Positions 38,908 to 49,336 are shown, counted from the stretch's first letter. The stretch is 64,000 bases of DNA from Chloroflexota bacterium (GCA_009773005.1 WOUT01000013.1:1-64000); one strand, 5' to 3'. Made by a program: numbers and translations. Notes: a model not told the origin generated them from the sequence alone.

Positions 38908-39314
38908 TACCTCTAAGTTTGTTTAATGATGCTAATTTTGCCAAAAAGTGACATATTTGTGTTTTATGGTTAACAACCACAGGCAGGTTTCTCAATTCCA
39001 GATGCGTGAGTCTTATCCTGGCATAACGAACACATTGGGTCATATAAAAGGAGGTCTCATCGTTTCTAATTCCCGACTTATCCTAATCAGGGTAAATTCG
39101 TGCACTGTGGCAACACCACCGCCCATTCATCAATTAAAGGTTAATACGGCGGTGGAGGTGTATTGCACACTCTTTCTTCTGTGGCTTATCTGAAACTTGT
39201 TATGTCTACCAGTAAAAAGTAACGTGATACAGATTGCTGTTTGACAACTAACAACCCAATGAATAAAATGGTATTATCAAATACAGTTGATTCCTTGCCA
39301 TATTTGGAGAAACA

Positions 39315-40457
39315 TTGAAGAAGTGGGCTGATAAGTATGTCATAGGTTTAACCGGTAACATAGGTACTGGTAAAAGCGTTGTGCGGAGGATGCTTGAACA
39401 CCTGGGCGCGTACGGGATTGACGCCGATGCGTTGGCACACCGCGCAATAGCTAAAGATGCACCCAGTTTTGATCTCATTGTCGAGACTTTTGGTAGTTAT
39501 TTGCTCGCGCCAGACGGTCAAATAGACCGGCATAAACTGGGCCAGATTGTTTTTAACGATCCTGAGGCATTGTCCAGGCTTGAATCGATCACCCACCCTT
39601 TGGTTGAACAGGCTGTAAATTTGATCGTCAGACGAGCAACCCAAAAGGTTATCGTTATTGAAGCAATCAAACTTTTAGAAAGCAAGCTTGTCGATCAGTG
39701 CGACGCCATTTGGGTGGTCTATGCTCCGCCAGAAATCCAGCTTTCACGATTGGTGCAAAATCGCCGGATGACCGAAAAAGATGCCCGCCAGCGAATTGCC
39801 TCTCAGATTCCGCAGGAAACACGGTTAGCCCGGGCTTCAGTGATCATAAAAAATGTTTCGACTTTTGAAGATACGTGGAGACAGGTAACAACAGCCTGGC
39901 AAAGACATATCCCTTCAAGTGACAGCCACCCCATCCCGTTGTCTCAACCCGTCAAGCTTTCGTTGGGAGAAGTAAATGTTCATCGGTGTGGTCCAAAACA
40001 GGTTAACGAGATCGTCGAAACATTAAACAGGTTGAATAAAGAGAAAAAACCATTAACCAATATTGAAGCCATGGCTGCATTTGGTGAAAAGGCATTCCTC
40101 TTGTTAAATGTCGAACAAAACCCGATGGGTGTGTTAGGATGGCAAGTTGAAAACCTTGTGGCGCGCACAACAGATATTGCGCTGGATTCAGCCTTGCCGC
40201 CTGCTCAATATTTGCCCATAATGATCCGGGAAATGGAAAGAGCTTCTTGCGATTTGCAATGTGAAGCGTCTCTTGTTTATGTACCTGTGAGTCTTGCACA
40301 CCATGATGTCTTATGGACCAGCCTTGGATATGAAAAGAGGACCCCTGCTTCTTTGGGAATTCTGGCGTGGCAGGAAGCAGCAGAAGAATCCATGCCTGAA
40401 GGCTCGGTTCTATTTTTTAAACAGCTCAGGCAAGATCGTGTGCTGCGTCCGATTTAG
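39315..40457 (+). CDS. coaE: dephospho-CoA kinase with extra C-terminal (GNAT-like) domain
   Basis: VIGLTGNIGTGKSVVRRML, YGIDADALAHRAI; about 170 extra C-terminal residues after residue about 210. Confidence 0.88.
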   Translation: MKKWADKYVIGLTGNIGTGKSVVRRMLEHLGAYGIDADALAHRAIAKDAPSFDLIVETFGSYLLAPDGQIDRHKLGQIVFNDPEALSRLESITHPLVEQAVNLIVRRATQKVIVIEAIKLLESKLVDQCDAIWVVYAPPEIQLSRLVQNRRMTEKDARQRIASQIPQETRLARASVIIKNVSTFEDTWRQVTTAWQRHIPSSDSHPIPLSQPVKLSLGEVNVHRCGPKQVNEIVETLNRLNKEKKPLTNIEAMAAFGEKAFLLLNVEQNPMGVLGWQVENLVARTTDIALDSALPPAQYLPIMIREMERASCDLQCEASLVYVPVSLAHHDVLWTSLGYEKRTPASLGILAWQEAAEESMPEGSVLFFKQLRQDRVLRPI

Positions 40458-40494
40458 AGTCCTGTTTTTGAAATAATAAGGTATAAAAAAATTA

Positions 40495-41376
40495 GTGACA
40501 GATTTGTTTAGTGATATCCTCTATTTATTTCAACGGTTGAATTGGCTCAGTATTTTAGACCTGTTCCTGGTTACCATTGTGCTTTATGCTTTTTTGTTGC
40601 TCCTGCGTGATACCCAGATCATGGTTTTACTACGGGGTGTCATTTTCACCATCCTGTTATTGGCATTGTTGACCACCTTGATCAATTTGCCGGCTTTTTC
40701 CTGGTTGGTTAAGACAATTGTGCCTGCATTATTATTTGCCATCCCTGTTATTTTTGCACCTGAAATCCGTCGAGGTCTGGAAAAGTTAGGGCGAGCCGGG
40801 ACAAGGCAGTTGCTTGTCAGGCAATCTGTTTCACAGACCCAATTATTGGAACGGACGATTCATTCCATTGTCACTGCTGCTGCCCGCCTTTCTGCCCGTG
40901 AACATGGCGCACTGATAGTAATACAGCGATTTGATAGTCTGGCAGACTATGCCAAAACCGGTGTCCGTTTGAATGCATCTGTTACTCCGGAGCTGCTTCT
41001 TCAAATTTTTTACCCCAACACACCCCTGCATGATGGCGCGGTGATCATTGCTGATAATCAAATCGTCGCCGGGGCTTGCGTGATGCCGCTTTCTGCCAGC
41101 GGCATTCTCACTCGATCTCCGGAAAGACAGATGGGATTAAGACATCGCGCGGCTTTGGGTACTTCTGAAGCAACTGACGCGATCACGGTCGTTGTTTCCG
41201 AGGAGACCGGTTCGATTTCAATTGCCCATAATGGACGCATGATCCGGCGTTTGGATAGCGAACGACTTGAAAATATCCTTCTGGCTTTCTATCGACCAGC
41301 AGAAATCAATGGCTCCCAATTGAAACTTATTGACTGGGTTCGGAACAAATTGGTTGGAAATCAAAGAGGAAAGTAA
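40495..41376 (+). CDS. cdaA: diadenylate cyclase CdaA (DAC domain)
   Basis: 3 N-terminal TMs; PLHDGAVII and GLRHRAALG catalytic motifs. Confidence 0.95.
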   Translation: MTDLFSDILYLFQRLNWLSILDLFLVTIVLYAFLLLLRDTQIMVLLRGVIFTILLLALLTTLINLPAFSWLVKTIVPALLFAIPVIFAPEIRRGLEKLGRAGTRQLLVRQSVSQTQLLERTIHSIVTAAARLSAREHGALIVIQRFDSLADYAKTGVRLNASVTPELLLQIFYPNTPLHDGAVIIADNQIVAGACVMPLSASGILTRSPERQMGLRHRAALGTSEATDAITVVVSEETGSISIAHNGRMIRRLDSERLENILLAFYRPAEINGSQLKLIDWVRNKLVGNQRGK

Positions 41377-42599
41377 TGCTTTCGACATTGCGTTCTATCA
41401 CAAAGACTTTCCCCTTGCTACTTATTGCTTCCCTGCTGGCAACTGCGGTTTGGATTATGGCGGTGACAGCCTCTGACCCATCGCTTGAAAAAGCTTATCC
41501 GAATCCGGTGCCGGTTGAGGTGATTGGGCAAGGTTCAAATATGGTCATTACAACTGAGCTGCCCGCTCAAATCTCCCTCACTCTTCGTGCACCATCGTCA
41601 ATTTGGAACAGCCTGCTATTAGAAAAAGTGCCGGTTCGGGCAATCCTTGACCTCTCTGGCCTTGGCGAGGGTCCTCATACTATCCCAATCCAAATCCAGA
41701 TTGGAATTAAGCCCGTTGAAGTTAGAAGTTTTAATCCACGCTCTGTAAACCTTGAACTGGAACCGTTAAAAACCAAACAGTTTGAAATTCGAGTAATAAA
41801 TCAAGGAATTCTGGCAGTTGGGTATCAATCAAATCCAGCCCATCTCTCTGAATCAACAGTGATTGTGAGCGGAGCGAAATCATTTGTGGAACGAGTCAAT
41901 GAAGTTCGTGCAGTTTTGAAACTCACAGATGTAAAAATGGATATCAATCAAACGATCTCCTTGCAGCCTGTGGATGCGAACGGGGTTACTGTAAAAGGAG
42001 TTAGCCTCTCACCCGATAAAATTACAATCACACAGGATATATTTGAACGCGGGGGATATCGAAACGTGGTCATCAAAGTTGTAACTATTGGTCTGATCGC
42101 TGATGGTTTTCGTCTTACCAACCTTTCCGTATATCCACCGACAGTCACCGTGTTTTCCACAGACCCGGCTTTAGTGGATGGGCTCCCTGGGTATGTTGAA
42201 ACGAAACCCATTGATCTTGGCAAAAAAGCGGATAATTTTGAGAGCTCGATCGAACTCAACCTCCCGACCGGGGTTCAAGTGATTGACGACGTTAACGTTA
42301 TTGTTAAAGTCGGAATTTCCCCGATTCAAAGCAGTTTGTCGCTCACCGACATTCTAGTTGAAGCAGATGGGCTTCCCGTACAATTTAAAGCCACGATTAT
42401 GCCTGAAAAAGTAAATCTCATCCTTTCTGGCCCACTATCCGCATTAGATTCGTTGAATATAAAGGATATTCGTGTGCTGCTTGACCTCACTGGTCTACTT
42501 CCGGGCAGTTACACTCTTGAGCCTAAAGTGTTTTTAAATATCCCGATTCTAAAAATCGAAAACATATCACCAACCACATTTGTGATTACAATTCAATAA
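41376..42599 (+). CDS. CdaR-like protein with YbbR repeats
   Basis: Single N-terminal TM plus repeated YbbR-like modules; overlaps cdaA stop. Confidence 0.88.
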   Translation: MLSTLRSITKTFPLLLIASLLATAVWIMAVTASDPSLEKAYPNPVPVEVIGQGSNMVITTELPAQISLTLRAPSSIWNSLLLEKVPVRAILDLSGLGEGPHTIPIQIQIGIKPVEVRSFNPRSVNLELEPLKTKQFEIRVINQGILAVGYQSNPAHLSESTVIVSGAKSFVERVNEVRAVLKLTDVKMDINQTISLQPVDANGVTVKGVSLSPDKITITQDIFERGGYRNVVIKVVTIGLIADGFRLTNLSVYPPTVTVFSTDPALVDGLPGYVETKPIDLGKKADNFESSIELNLPTGVQVIDDVNVIVKVGISPIQSSLSLTDILVEADGLPVQFKATIMPEKVNLILSGPLSALDSLNIKDIRVLLDLTGLLPGSYTLEPKVFLNIPILKIENISPTTFVITIQ

Positions 42600-42690
42600 T
42601 CGTTTCTCGCAGGCTTTCGTGACATTTCTATTCAACCCGATTTTATCCAATTTTCAGGGTAAAATTGACCAGAATGTGGAATGAGGAAAA

Positions 42691-44058
42691 ATGGTAAAAC
42701 CTGTTGTAGCATTGGTTGGCAGACCCAATGTTGGAAAAAGCACGTTGTTTAACCGTTTATGTGGCGAAATGACGGCGATCGTGGACGACACGCCCGGCAC
42801 TACCCGTGACCGGCTTTTTGCACAGGCGGAATGGAGCGGAGTGCAGTTTGACGTTGTGGATACCGGTGGTATCGACCCAACCTCAAACAGCAGAATATCT
42901 CCTTTATCGATTGGTTCTGCTGATTTTATTACCGAGATCCGTTCACAGGCTGTGCTTGCGATCAATGAAGCGGATGTAGTGCTGTTTCTCGTCGATGCTA
43001 TAAGCGGTGTTACCCCGGCCGATTTTGAAGTCGCTCAGATTCTGCGGCAGTCCCAGAAGGTTATTGATGGAACTGCTCACCCCCCTATCCTGTTGGTTGT
43101 AAATAAGGCGGATAGCGCCCGCCAACGCAGCACGGTCAATGAATTTTACGAATTAGGCTTGGGTGAACCTCATCCAATCTCTGCTGTGCATGGAACTGGA
43201 ACAGGGGACTTGCTAGATGTTCTGCTTTCTGAGTTCCCCGAACAAACCAAGGAATTGGACGATGATTCTGTAAAAATTGCGATTGTTGGCAAACCAAATG
43301 TTGGTAAATCAAGCCTGCTGAATAAACTGACAGGAGAGGAACGTTCTATTGTCAGCCCAATTGCCGGAACTACGCGCGATGCTGTCGACACCAAAATCGA
43401 GTTCGATGGCATCCCGGTCACCCTGATCGATACGGCTGGAATTCGAAGACGTGGAAAAGTTGACCCCGGCGTGGAAAAGTATAGTGTTGTCCGCTCCTTG
43501 CGTGCAATTGAGCGCTGCGATGTCGCTTTGTTGATGATCGATGCAGTTGAGGGAATTTCAGCGCAGGATGCGCACATTGCGGGATATGTGAAAGAGGCAT
43601 GGAAAAGCGCCGTGGTTGTCGTGAATAAATGGGATGCCATTGATAAAGATACTTACACGATGCAAAAGTATTCCGAGCGTATCCAGCAGGATCTTAATTT
43701 TATGGATTACGTACCAATTTTATTCATTTCTGCAAAATCCGGGCAGCGGGTTGATCAAGTCATGCCGCTGGCCTTAAAAGTTCAGGAAGAGCGCCTGGCT
43801 CATATTTCCACCGGCGCGCTTAACCGGATCCTGCAAAAAGCGCAGGATCTTCATGCGCCAACCTCAAAGACCGGGACATCCATAAAATTGTTTTATGGCA
43901 CGCAAGTTCGAACTGATCCACCGACCTTTATGATCTATTGCAACAACCCAAAACTGGCGCATTTCACATATATGCGTTTCCTGGAAAATCAGATCAGGTT
44001 GGAGTATCCGTTTACAGGCACACCCATTCGATTAATACTAAAACCACGGCATGAATAA
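42691..44058 (+). CDS. der: ribosome biogenesis GTPase Der
   Basis: Two G domains: GRPNVGKSTLFNRL and GKPNVGKSSLLNKL; KH-like C-terminus. Confidence 0.97.
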   Translation: MVKPVVALVGRPNVGKSTLFNRLCGEMTAIVDDTPGTTRDRLFAQAEWSGVQFDVVDTGGIDPTSNSRISPLSIGSADFITEIRSQAVLAINEADVVLFLVDAISGVTPADFEVAQILRQSQKVIDGTAHPPILLVVNKADSARQRSTVNEFYELGLGEPHPISAVHGTGTGDLLDVLLSEFPEQTKELDDDSVKIAIVGKPNVGKSSLLNKLTGEERSIVSPIAGTTRDAVDTKIEFDGIPVTLIDTAGIRRRGKVDPGVEKYSVVRSLRAIERCDVALLMIDAVEGISAQDAHIAGYVKEAWKSAVVVVNKWDAIDKDTYTMQKYSERIQQDLNFMDYVPILFISAKSGQRVDQVMPLALKVQEERLAHISTGALNRILQKAQDLHAPTSKTGTSIKLFYGTQVRTDPPTFMIYCNNPKLAHFTYMRFLENQIRLEYPFTGTPIRLILKPRHE

Positions 44059-44692
44059 TTTATTGCAAAGTAACCCCATGGATAATCCTTCAACTCCGAC
44101 CCAAATTGAACTGTCAGAATCAGAATTAACACCTGTTGAGCAAAAACCGGTCTGGCAGAGCGCTTTCTCGGAAATCATCCAGACCCTGCTATTGGCATTG
44201 CTCCTTTATTTTGCCATTGATGCAGTTTTTGCGCGGGTGCGGGTTGTGAATATTAGCATGCAGCCTACCTTGTACGAAGGAAATATCATCCTTGTTAACA
44301 AACTGGCTTATAAAATTGGAAAAATGGATACTGGGGACATTGTTATTTTTCATAATCCGAGTGATTTATCTGAAGATTATATTAAACGCCTGATCGGTTT
44401 GCCGGGTGATCTGGTGCAGGTGCATAGTGGAGTTGTCTTTGTGAATGGTAATCCGCTGGCCGAACCCTACATCGCTGCCTTACCTCAATATACTGGAGAG
44501 TGGTATGTGCCAGAAGATTCTGTTTTTGTCCTTGGTGATAATCGCAACCAATCCTCGGATTCACATAGTTGGGGATTCGTGCCGTTGGAAGATCTTGTTG
44601 GTAAGGCATTGGTAGTATATTGGCCCCTGGATTCTGCGAAAATCATCTCACATCCTGATTTGGTTCTGGCACGTGGAAATACATCACCATAA
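44051..44692 (+). CDS. lepB: signal peptidase I
   Basis: ISMQPTLYEGNIILVNKLAYK; GDIVIF; VLGDNRNQSSDSHSWGFV. Confidence 0.95.
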   Translation: MNNLLQSNPMDNPSTPTQIELSESELTPVEQKPVWQSAFSEIIQTLLLALLLYFAIDAVFARVRVVNISMQPTLYEGNIILVNKLAYKIGKMDTGDIVIFHNPSDLSEDYIKRLIGLPGDLVQVHSGVVFVNGNPLAEPYIAALPQYTGEWYVPEDSVFVLGDNRNQSSDSHSWGFVPLEDLVGKALVVYWPLDSAKIISHPDLVLARGNTSP

Positions 44693-44770
44693 TGGATTTC
44701 CAACTTTGCAAAAATGTGATAATCTTACATTAAAGTACAGAAATGTACTCTATAAAAGGCGTATTTTGAA

Positions 44771-45073
44771 ATGACTGACCCATCACAATTCTTACCTGAA
44801 CCTGTTTTCCCGTGCTCGGAGTGCCAGGCAGGGCATATGCATCGGGACTATGTGGCGTATTTTACTTATCTTGGCGACGAATTGATCTCAGTACCAGATT
44901 TTCCGGCATGGGTATGTGATATTTGCGGCCGCTGCGAATATGATGAAAATGCACTTACCCGGCTTACTCTGTTGTTAAGTCCAAATGCGGGTAAGACAAT
45001 TTCTACGGCGCGAATAATGTCAAGCCGGATGAGGCCAAAATCAAAATTACAGCGCCCGCCTTCGCCTGAATAA
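44771..45073 (+). CDS. YgiT-type zinc finger protein
   Basis: CSECQAG...WVCDICGR, two CxxC pairs. Confidence 0.75.
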   Translation: MTDPSQFLPEPVFPCSECQAGHMHRDYVAYFTYLGDELISVPDFPAWVCDICGRCEYDENALTRLTLLLSPNAGKTISTARIMSSRMRPKSKLQRPPSPE

Positions 45074-45077
45074 ACGA

Positions 45078-45104
45078 AACTCCCGGCAAAAACCGGGAGT
45101 TTTT
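45078..45104 (+). terminator. intrinsic terminator AACTCCCGG-CAAAAA-CCGGGAGTTTTT
   Basis: Perfect stem plus T run, between convergent genes. Confidence 0.9.
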
Positions 45105-45109
45105 GAATT

Positions 45110-47185
45110 TTATTGGATCTGAGCTGGCTGCCAGGCTGGGTCTTTATCCACGCTGGGTAAATTTGTGAGATTAGTGAGTTGATTGCCCGCCGCATCCATA
45201 ATGTAGATTTCTGAGTTGCCGTCTCTCTCTGAAGTAAAAAGGATCCATTTGGCATCTGGTGACCAGCAGGGCGCGTAGTCGGTGCCGCTGTCGGTAAGCC
45301 CTGTCACGGTGCGCCCACGGTCTTTGAAAATTGTCGAAAAAATATTTGTTTTGCCACCAAACAGGCGGGTGTAGACGATCATGCTTCCATCCAGACTCAC
45401 ACTGGGTTCTGCAACGTTTCCAAGTCGGCCTTCATTGGTAGTGCGGTCGAATTTTACGAATTCCTTAAACAGGCTGTAGCGATCGCGCATATGCAGCACA
45501 TTGAGTTCCCCGGTAGTTAAAACATAAAGAAGAAAATCGCCATTTGGCGTCCAACTCGAGTAGGATTCTGCGTAACCGAGACTCAGACGAATCTGATCGT
45601 TGCCGTCAGGCCGCATGGTGAATATTTGCGGCAGCTTGTCTTCTCGGTAGTAACTCGTGAAGGCGATGAGTTTACCGGTTGGTGACCAGGCGGCGTAACG
45701 GTCATCCCCTGCGCGGCGGCTGATATCAACCGGTTGCGGGTCGGCTTGGGTAATGTCTAGCATCCAAATATCATCAGCAAATGGAGAGCCGTTCGCTGAA
45801 AACTCAGTACTCAAACCTGAGAAAATCAGCCTGGTGCCATCCGGAGACCAGGAGGGTTTGGATTTATCACCCGGTGTAAAAGTGATTTGTAGAGGATTTA
45901 GTGCGACAGGACTGCCGTTACCGTTCAAACCGACCTCTACCAACCATATCTGGTTGTAACCATCAGCCTGACGGTTACTAACGAATGCGACATTACCGCC
46001 CTTGCCGATTGGCGTGAAAATCGGATTCTCAGTCGTTGGTGCCAACGTTTCAGTTGGGATGGAAGCCTGAGAAGGTTCAATCGGAATAACCTGAGATGTC
46101 TCGGTGACACGGGGAACGATAACTATCTCTGGAGTATTTGTCGGAGCTGCGGATAAGTTGACTGTACCGATAATTCCCATTGCCTTCAAAGCCAAATATC
46201 CACCGGAAATCACACCCAAAACAGCGCCAATCCCCAGAATTATCCAAATTGCTGACGTTTTTGTCTGCGGACGCGGCGAAATAATCGGGTCTCCTTGAGA
46301 AACTGGCGGCACAATTTGGGGAGGAATCTGGCGGGCAGCGCCGACCACTGTTTTTTGGGCTGAAGCCGGGTCAGGGATAGGTACGGGATGGGTTAATGCC
46401 TCGACAAAATCAGCAACGGTTGAAAAACGGGCTTCGGGTTTGATCGAGAGGGCTTTAATAATTGCAGCAGAAACATGAGCCGGAAGCGTTGGCTGCATAT
46501 CGATCAAGGGAACCAACTCTTCTTCGCCCATCATGCGACGGGCGCTGTCAGCAGGGGATTTTCCAGCAATCAGATAATAAAGTGTGGCGGCCAGGCTGAA
46601 TTGGTCAGAGTATGGACCGGTGCGCATCCCGCTCACTTGTTCGGGGGGGGCAAATCCCGGGGTGAATGCCCACGCGCCAGTTTGTGTCTCTTGAGATGGG
46701 TCACCCGTTTTTGCGATACCGAAATCGACCAGGATTACTTCTCCGTCTGGAGTTAACTTTATGTTTGCAGGTTTAATATCCCGGTGATAAATGGGTGGAT
46801 TTTGTGTGTGTAGATAATTTAAGGCGTTTCCGAGTTGGTTCGCCCATTTTATAACCAAAGGCAGGGAAATTTCATTATTACTTTCAACCAAAACTCTGAG
46901 ATTTTCCCCAGGGATAAAATCCATAACCAGGTATTGGCTGTCATTCTCAGTGAAATAATCGATTACCCGTGGAAGATTAGGGTGTTTTAAAGAGGCGAGC
47001 AGTCGGGCTTCCCGGATGAACTGCGCGGATGCATGTGCGCTGAGGTTGTGATTAGCTTTAACAGCCACCTTTGTATCCAGGGTTTCATCTGTAGCCAAAT
47101 AGACCTCACCCATGCCCCCTTGACCGAGTTGATCCATCACCTTGTAACGGGATTTTAAGAGAATTCCAGGTTCCATAATTGGCAT
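45110..47185 (-). CDS. Ser/Thr protein kinase with C-terminal TolB/PD40 beta-propeller
   Basis: LGQGGMGEVYLA, HRDIKPANIKL, DFGIAK; repeated PSWSPDGTRLIFS-type motifs. Confidence 0.94.
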   Translation of the reverse strand: MPIMEPGILLKSRYKVMDQLGQGGMGEVYLATDETLDTKVAVKANHNLSAHASAQFIREARLLASLKHPNLPRVIDYFTENDSQYLVMDFIPGENLRVLVESNNEISLPLVIKWANQLGNALNYLHTQNPPIYHRDIKPANIKLTPDGEVILVDFGIAKTGDPSQETQTGAWAFTPGFAPPEQVSGMRTGPYSDQFSLAATLYYLIAGKSPADSARRMMGEEELVPLIDMQPTLPAHVSAAIIKALSIKPEARFSTVADFVEALTHPVPIPDPASAQKTVVGAARQIPPQIVPPVSQGDPIISPRPQTKTSAIWIILGIGAVLGVISGGYLALKAMGIIGTVNLSAAPTNTPEIVIVPRVTETSQVIPIEPSQASIPTETLAPTTENPIFTPIGKGGNVAFVSNRQADGYNQIWLVEVGLNGNGSPVALNPLQITFTPGDKSKPSWSPDGTRLIFSGLSTEFSANGSPFADDIWMLDITQADPQPVDISRRAGDDRYAAWSPTGKLIAFTSYYREDKLPQIFTMRPDGNDQIRLSLGYAESYSSWTPNGDFLLYVLTTGELNVLHMRDRYSLFKEFVKFDRTTNEGRLGNVAEPSVSLDGSMIVYTRLFGGKTNIFSTIFKDRGRTVTGLTDSGTDYAPCWSPDAKWILFTSERDGNSEIYIMDAAGNQLTNLTNLPSVDKDPAWQPAQIQ

Positions 47186-47293
47186 AGATTCACCTTATAA
47201 TAAGATAACCCTAATAATACACTTATTATATTGAAAAAGCGCAATATTTTACACAAATACTTTGTACCTTCCACGTGAAAGCCGAATATATCA

Positions 47294-48937
47294 ATGACAG
47301 CAACTCAAAAAAGAACGCTTTTATGGCTTTGCATAATTGGACTTGTTTTTTTTGGAATTTTTATCATTCCAAACCTCGCCGGCGCCAAAGACCCAATTAT
47401 GTTGAGCGTCTTCGAACAAGATGAATTTGCTGAATATCCTTTTGTGTTGCGGATGCTTACTTCAGATCTGTCTTTCTATCAAACAATCCGTTATTTTGTG
47501 ATCTACCTGTTCTACTATTATGGATACCCGTTTTTCTTCTTTTCCGCCCTTGCAATCCTGCCGATTAAATGGATCGCAGGAATTGATTGGATGTCACAGA
47601 CGCAGTTGATCGTTTTGGTTCTGCGGCAAATGATCAATGTGCTGCCAGGAATCCTGTCGGTTGGGATACTTGTATACTTGCAGACCCGTTTTCGATCTCT
47701 TTTGAAAAGTGTACTGCTTTTCTTGTTCCTTTTGCTGTTACCACCCCTCGTTTTTAATAATATGTGGTGGCATCCTGACGGATTGCTGGTTTTTTATAGC
47801 GTACTGACCTTATTCTTTTTGGACAGGGATAATTTCAGGTTTGGAAGAAATTTTTTATTCGCAGCGGCATTCACTGGATTGGCAGCCTCAACAAAGATCA
47901 TCGGGTTGTTTTTCTTCTTAAGTGTTGGCGTTTATTTGATTTGGGGGACTGTTAACCGAAGAATTTCCTTTAAAAAAGCTGCTCTTGTCGGTATTTTATA
48001 TATTGTTGTCATGTTCGTAACCATCGTGATCTCAAACCCGGTTTTGTTATTATCCATCGAGCGGCAGGAAGTCTTCACTGCATATAAATCTGGTTTTTCG
48101 CAGCTTAGCCAGGGGTTTTACGAAAAATCGACCGGAGTAATCAGATGGACCGGTTTCTTGCCTGAAATCTGGCGATTTTACGGTAATTGGATATTTATCT
48201 TATTTGTCGTTCTGGTTGCGGTAGTTGGCGCGGTCAGGAACAAGAACCGGCTGATCAATGTGCTGATATTGTGCTGGGCACTCGTGCATATCGTATATTT
48301 TACTTTTTTCGCATCCGTGATGAAGAATTATTATTTTCTCCCGGCAGCGCTTCCGCTATTTTCGTGCCTGGGAACCTTGTTCGATTTGGTACCGGGTCGA
48401 GAACCCGCACAAATCGCGAACGGGGCGAAAAAGCGATGGCTGGTGAATGGTTTATTGATCGCCGCAAGCATATTGATTCTTTTTCAATCAAGTTCGTTCA
48501 TTCGAACGGACGTTGAACTGGTCATTTATCAAACCGATCGTGAAAAAACCTCAGCCAATATCCAGTTCTTCCGGAATTTGGACCGGAATTATTTAAGCCG
48601 GATCCCCGTAGCGGAAAAACTGCTGATCTACCGGGATTGGCGCGCGTATGTTCAACCCAGAGAGCATTGGATTGTTGAACATGACTGGAATTTTGCGAAT
48701 TATGCCTATATTGCGGATCTAAAACCGGATCTGATCATCATTGAGTTTGAAAACGCCAATTATTTCTCCAAAAGCGAACTGGTAGATAACGCTCTTGATT
48801 TTGAAAAAGCGCAAAAAAGATTCGTGTTTTATTCAGATGCTTATCACGAAGAAATTAATGGATATCGCTTGTTGCACAAAGATTCATTTGGATATGCATT
48901 TATTAGTGATGAGTTTTACGGAAAGTATTTCGAGTAG
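47294..48937 (+). CDS. polytopic glycosyltransferase-like (GT39-type) membrane protein
   Basis: N-terminal EQDEFAEYPFVLRML and many TM segments. Confidence 0.7.
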   Translation: MTATQKRTLLWLCIIGLVFFGIFIIPNLAGAKDPIMLSVFEQDEFAEYPFVLRMLTSDLSFYQTIRYFVIYLFYYYGYPFFFFSALAILPIKWIAGIDWMSQTQLIVLVLRQMINVLPGILSVGILVYLQTRFRSLLKSVLLFLFLLLLPPLVFNNMWWHPDGLLVFYSVLTLFFLDRDNFRFGRNFLFAAAFTGLAASTKIIGLFFFLSVGVYLIWGTVNRRISFKKAALVGILYIVVMFVTIVISNPVLLLSIERQEVFTAYKSGFSQLSQGFYEKSTGVIRWTGFLPEIWRFYGNWIFILFVVLVAVVGAVRNKNRLINVLILCWALVHIVYFTFFASVMKNYYFLPAALPLFSCLGTLFDLVPGREPAQIANGAKKRWLVNGLLIAASILILFQSSSFIRTDVELVIYQTDREKTSANIQFFRNLDRNYLSRIPVAEKLLIYRDWRAYVQPREHWIVEHDWNFANYAYIADLKPDLIIIEFENANYFSKSELVDNALDFEKAQKRFVFYSDAYHEEINGYRLLHKDSFGYAFISDEFYGKYFE

Positions 48938-48988
48938 AGTTATTGATCTTGGGGATCTTTATATAAAAAACCTTGCGGGATTTTTAAA

Positions 48989-49184
48989 GAGAGCGGGCGA
49001 TGGGATTCGAATGATATCCCCCTGTGGGGACGCAGGAATATATTAAACAAAAAACCCCTTGCGTGGATTTTTATAGAGAGCGGGCGATGGGATTCGAATG
49101 ATATCCCCCTGTGGGGACGCAGGAATATATTAAACAAAAACCCCTTGCGTGGATTTTTATAGAGAGCGGGCGATGGGATTCGAA
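48989..49184. repeat. tandem 87/86-bp repeats containing the tRNA-Gly 3' end (two full units plus the tRNA copy)
   Basis: GAGAGCGGGCGATGGGATTCGAA begins at 48989, 49076 and 49162; the first two units differ by one A in a homopolymer. Confidence 0.95.
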
Positions 49185-49236
49185 CCCACGAATATCAGCT
49201 TGGAAGGCTGACGCCTTACCACTTGGCGACGCCCGC
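49165..49236 (-). tRNA. tRNA-Gly(TCC)
   Basis: Reverse complement GCGGGCGTCGCCAAGTGGTAAGGCGTCAGCCTTCCAAGCTGATATTCGTGGGTTCGAATCCCATCGCCCGC folds as a cloverleaf, anticodon loop CTTCCAA. Confidence 0.95.
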
Positions 49237-49310
49237 ATCACGGAGAAAATTATAATTCAACCCACCAGATTGAGCAAGCAATTCCAAGATGACACAATTC
49301 CAAGATAAGA

Positions 49311-49336
49311 TGAACCCCTGACTGCTAAGGGGTTCA
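49311..49336 (-). terminator. hairpin TGAACCCCT-N8-AGGGGTTCA downstream of pepF-like gene
   Basis: Perfect 9-bp stem. Confidence 0.55.

Noticed and set aside
38948-39193. 81-aa ORF in the rhodanese-coaE gap
   Set aside because: No RBS or recognisable protein features; more likely non-coding.
40495-44692. cdaA-cdaR-der-lepB as a novel signalling operon
   Set aside because: cdaA-cdaR pairing is well known and der/lepB are housekeeping neighbours.
48940-49137. 65-aa ORF with internal repeat (IFLRPHRGISFESHRPLS)
   Set aside because: Pure translation of the tRNA-tail tandem repeat.
48989-49184. Possible CRISPR array
   Set aside because: Units are head-to-tail with no distinct spacers, and the repeat is explained by the tRNA 3' end.
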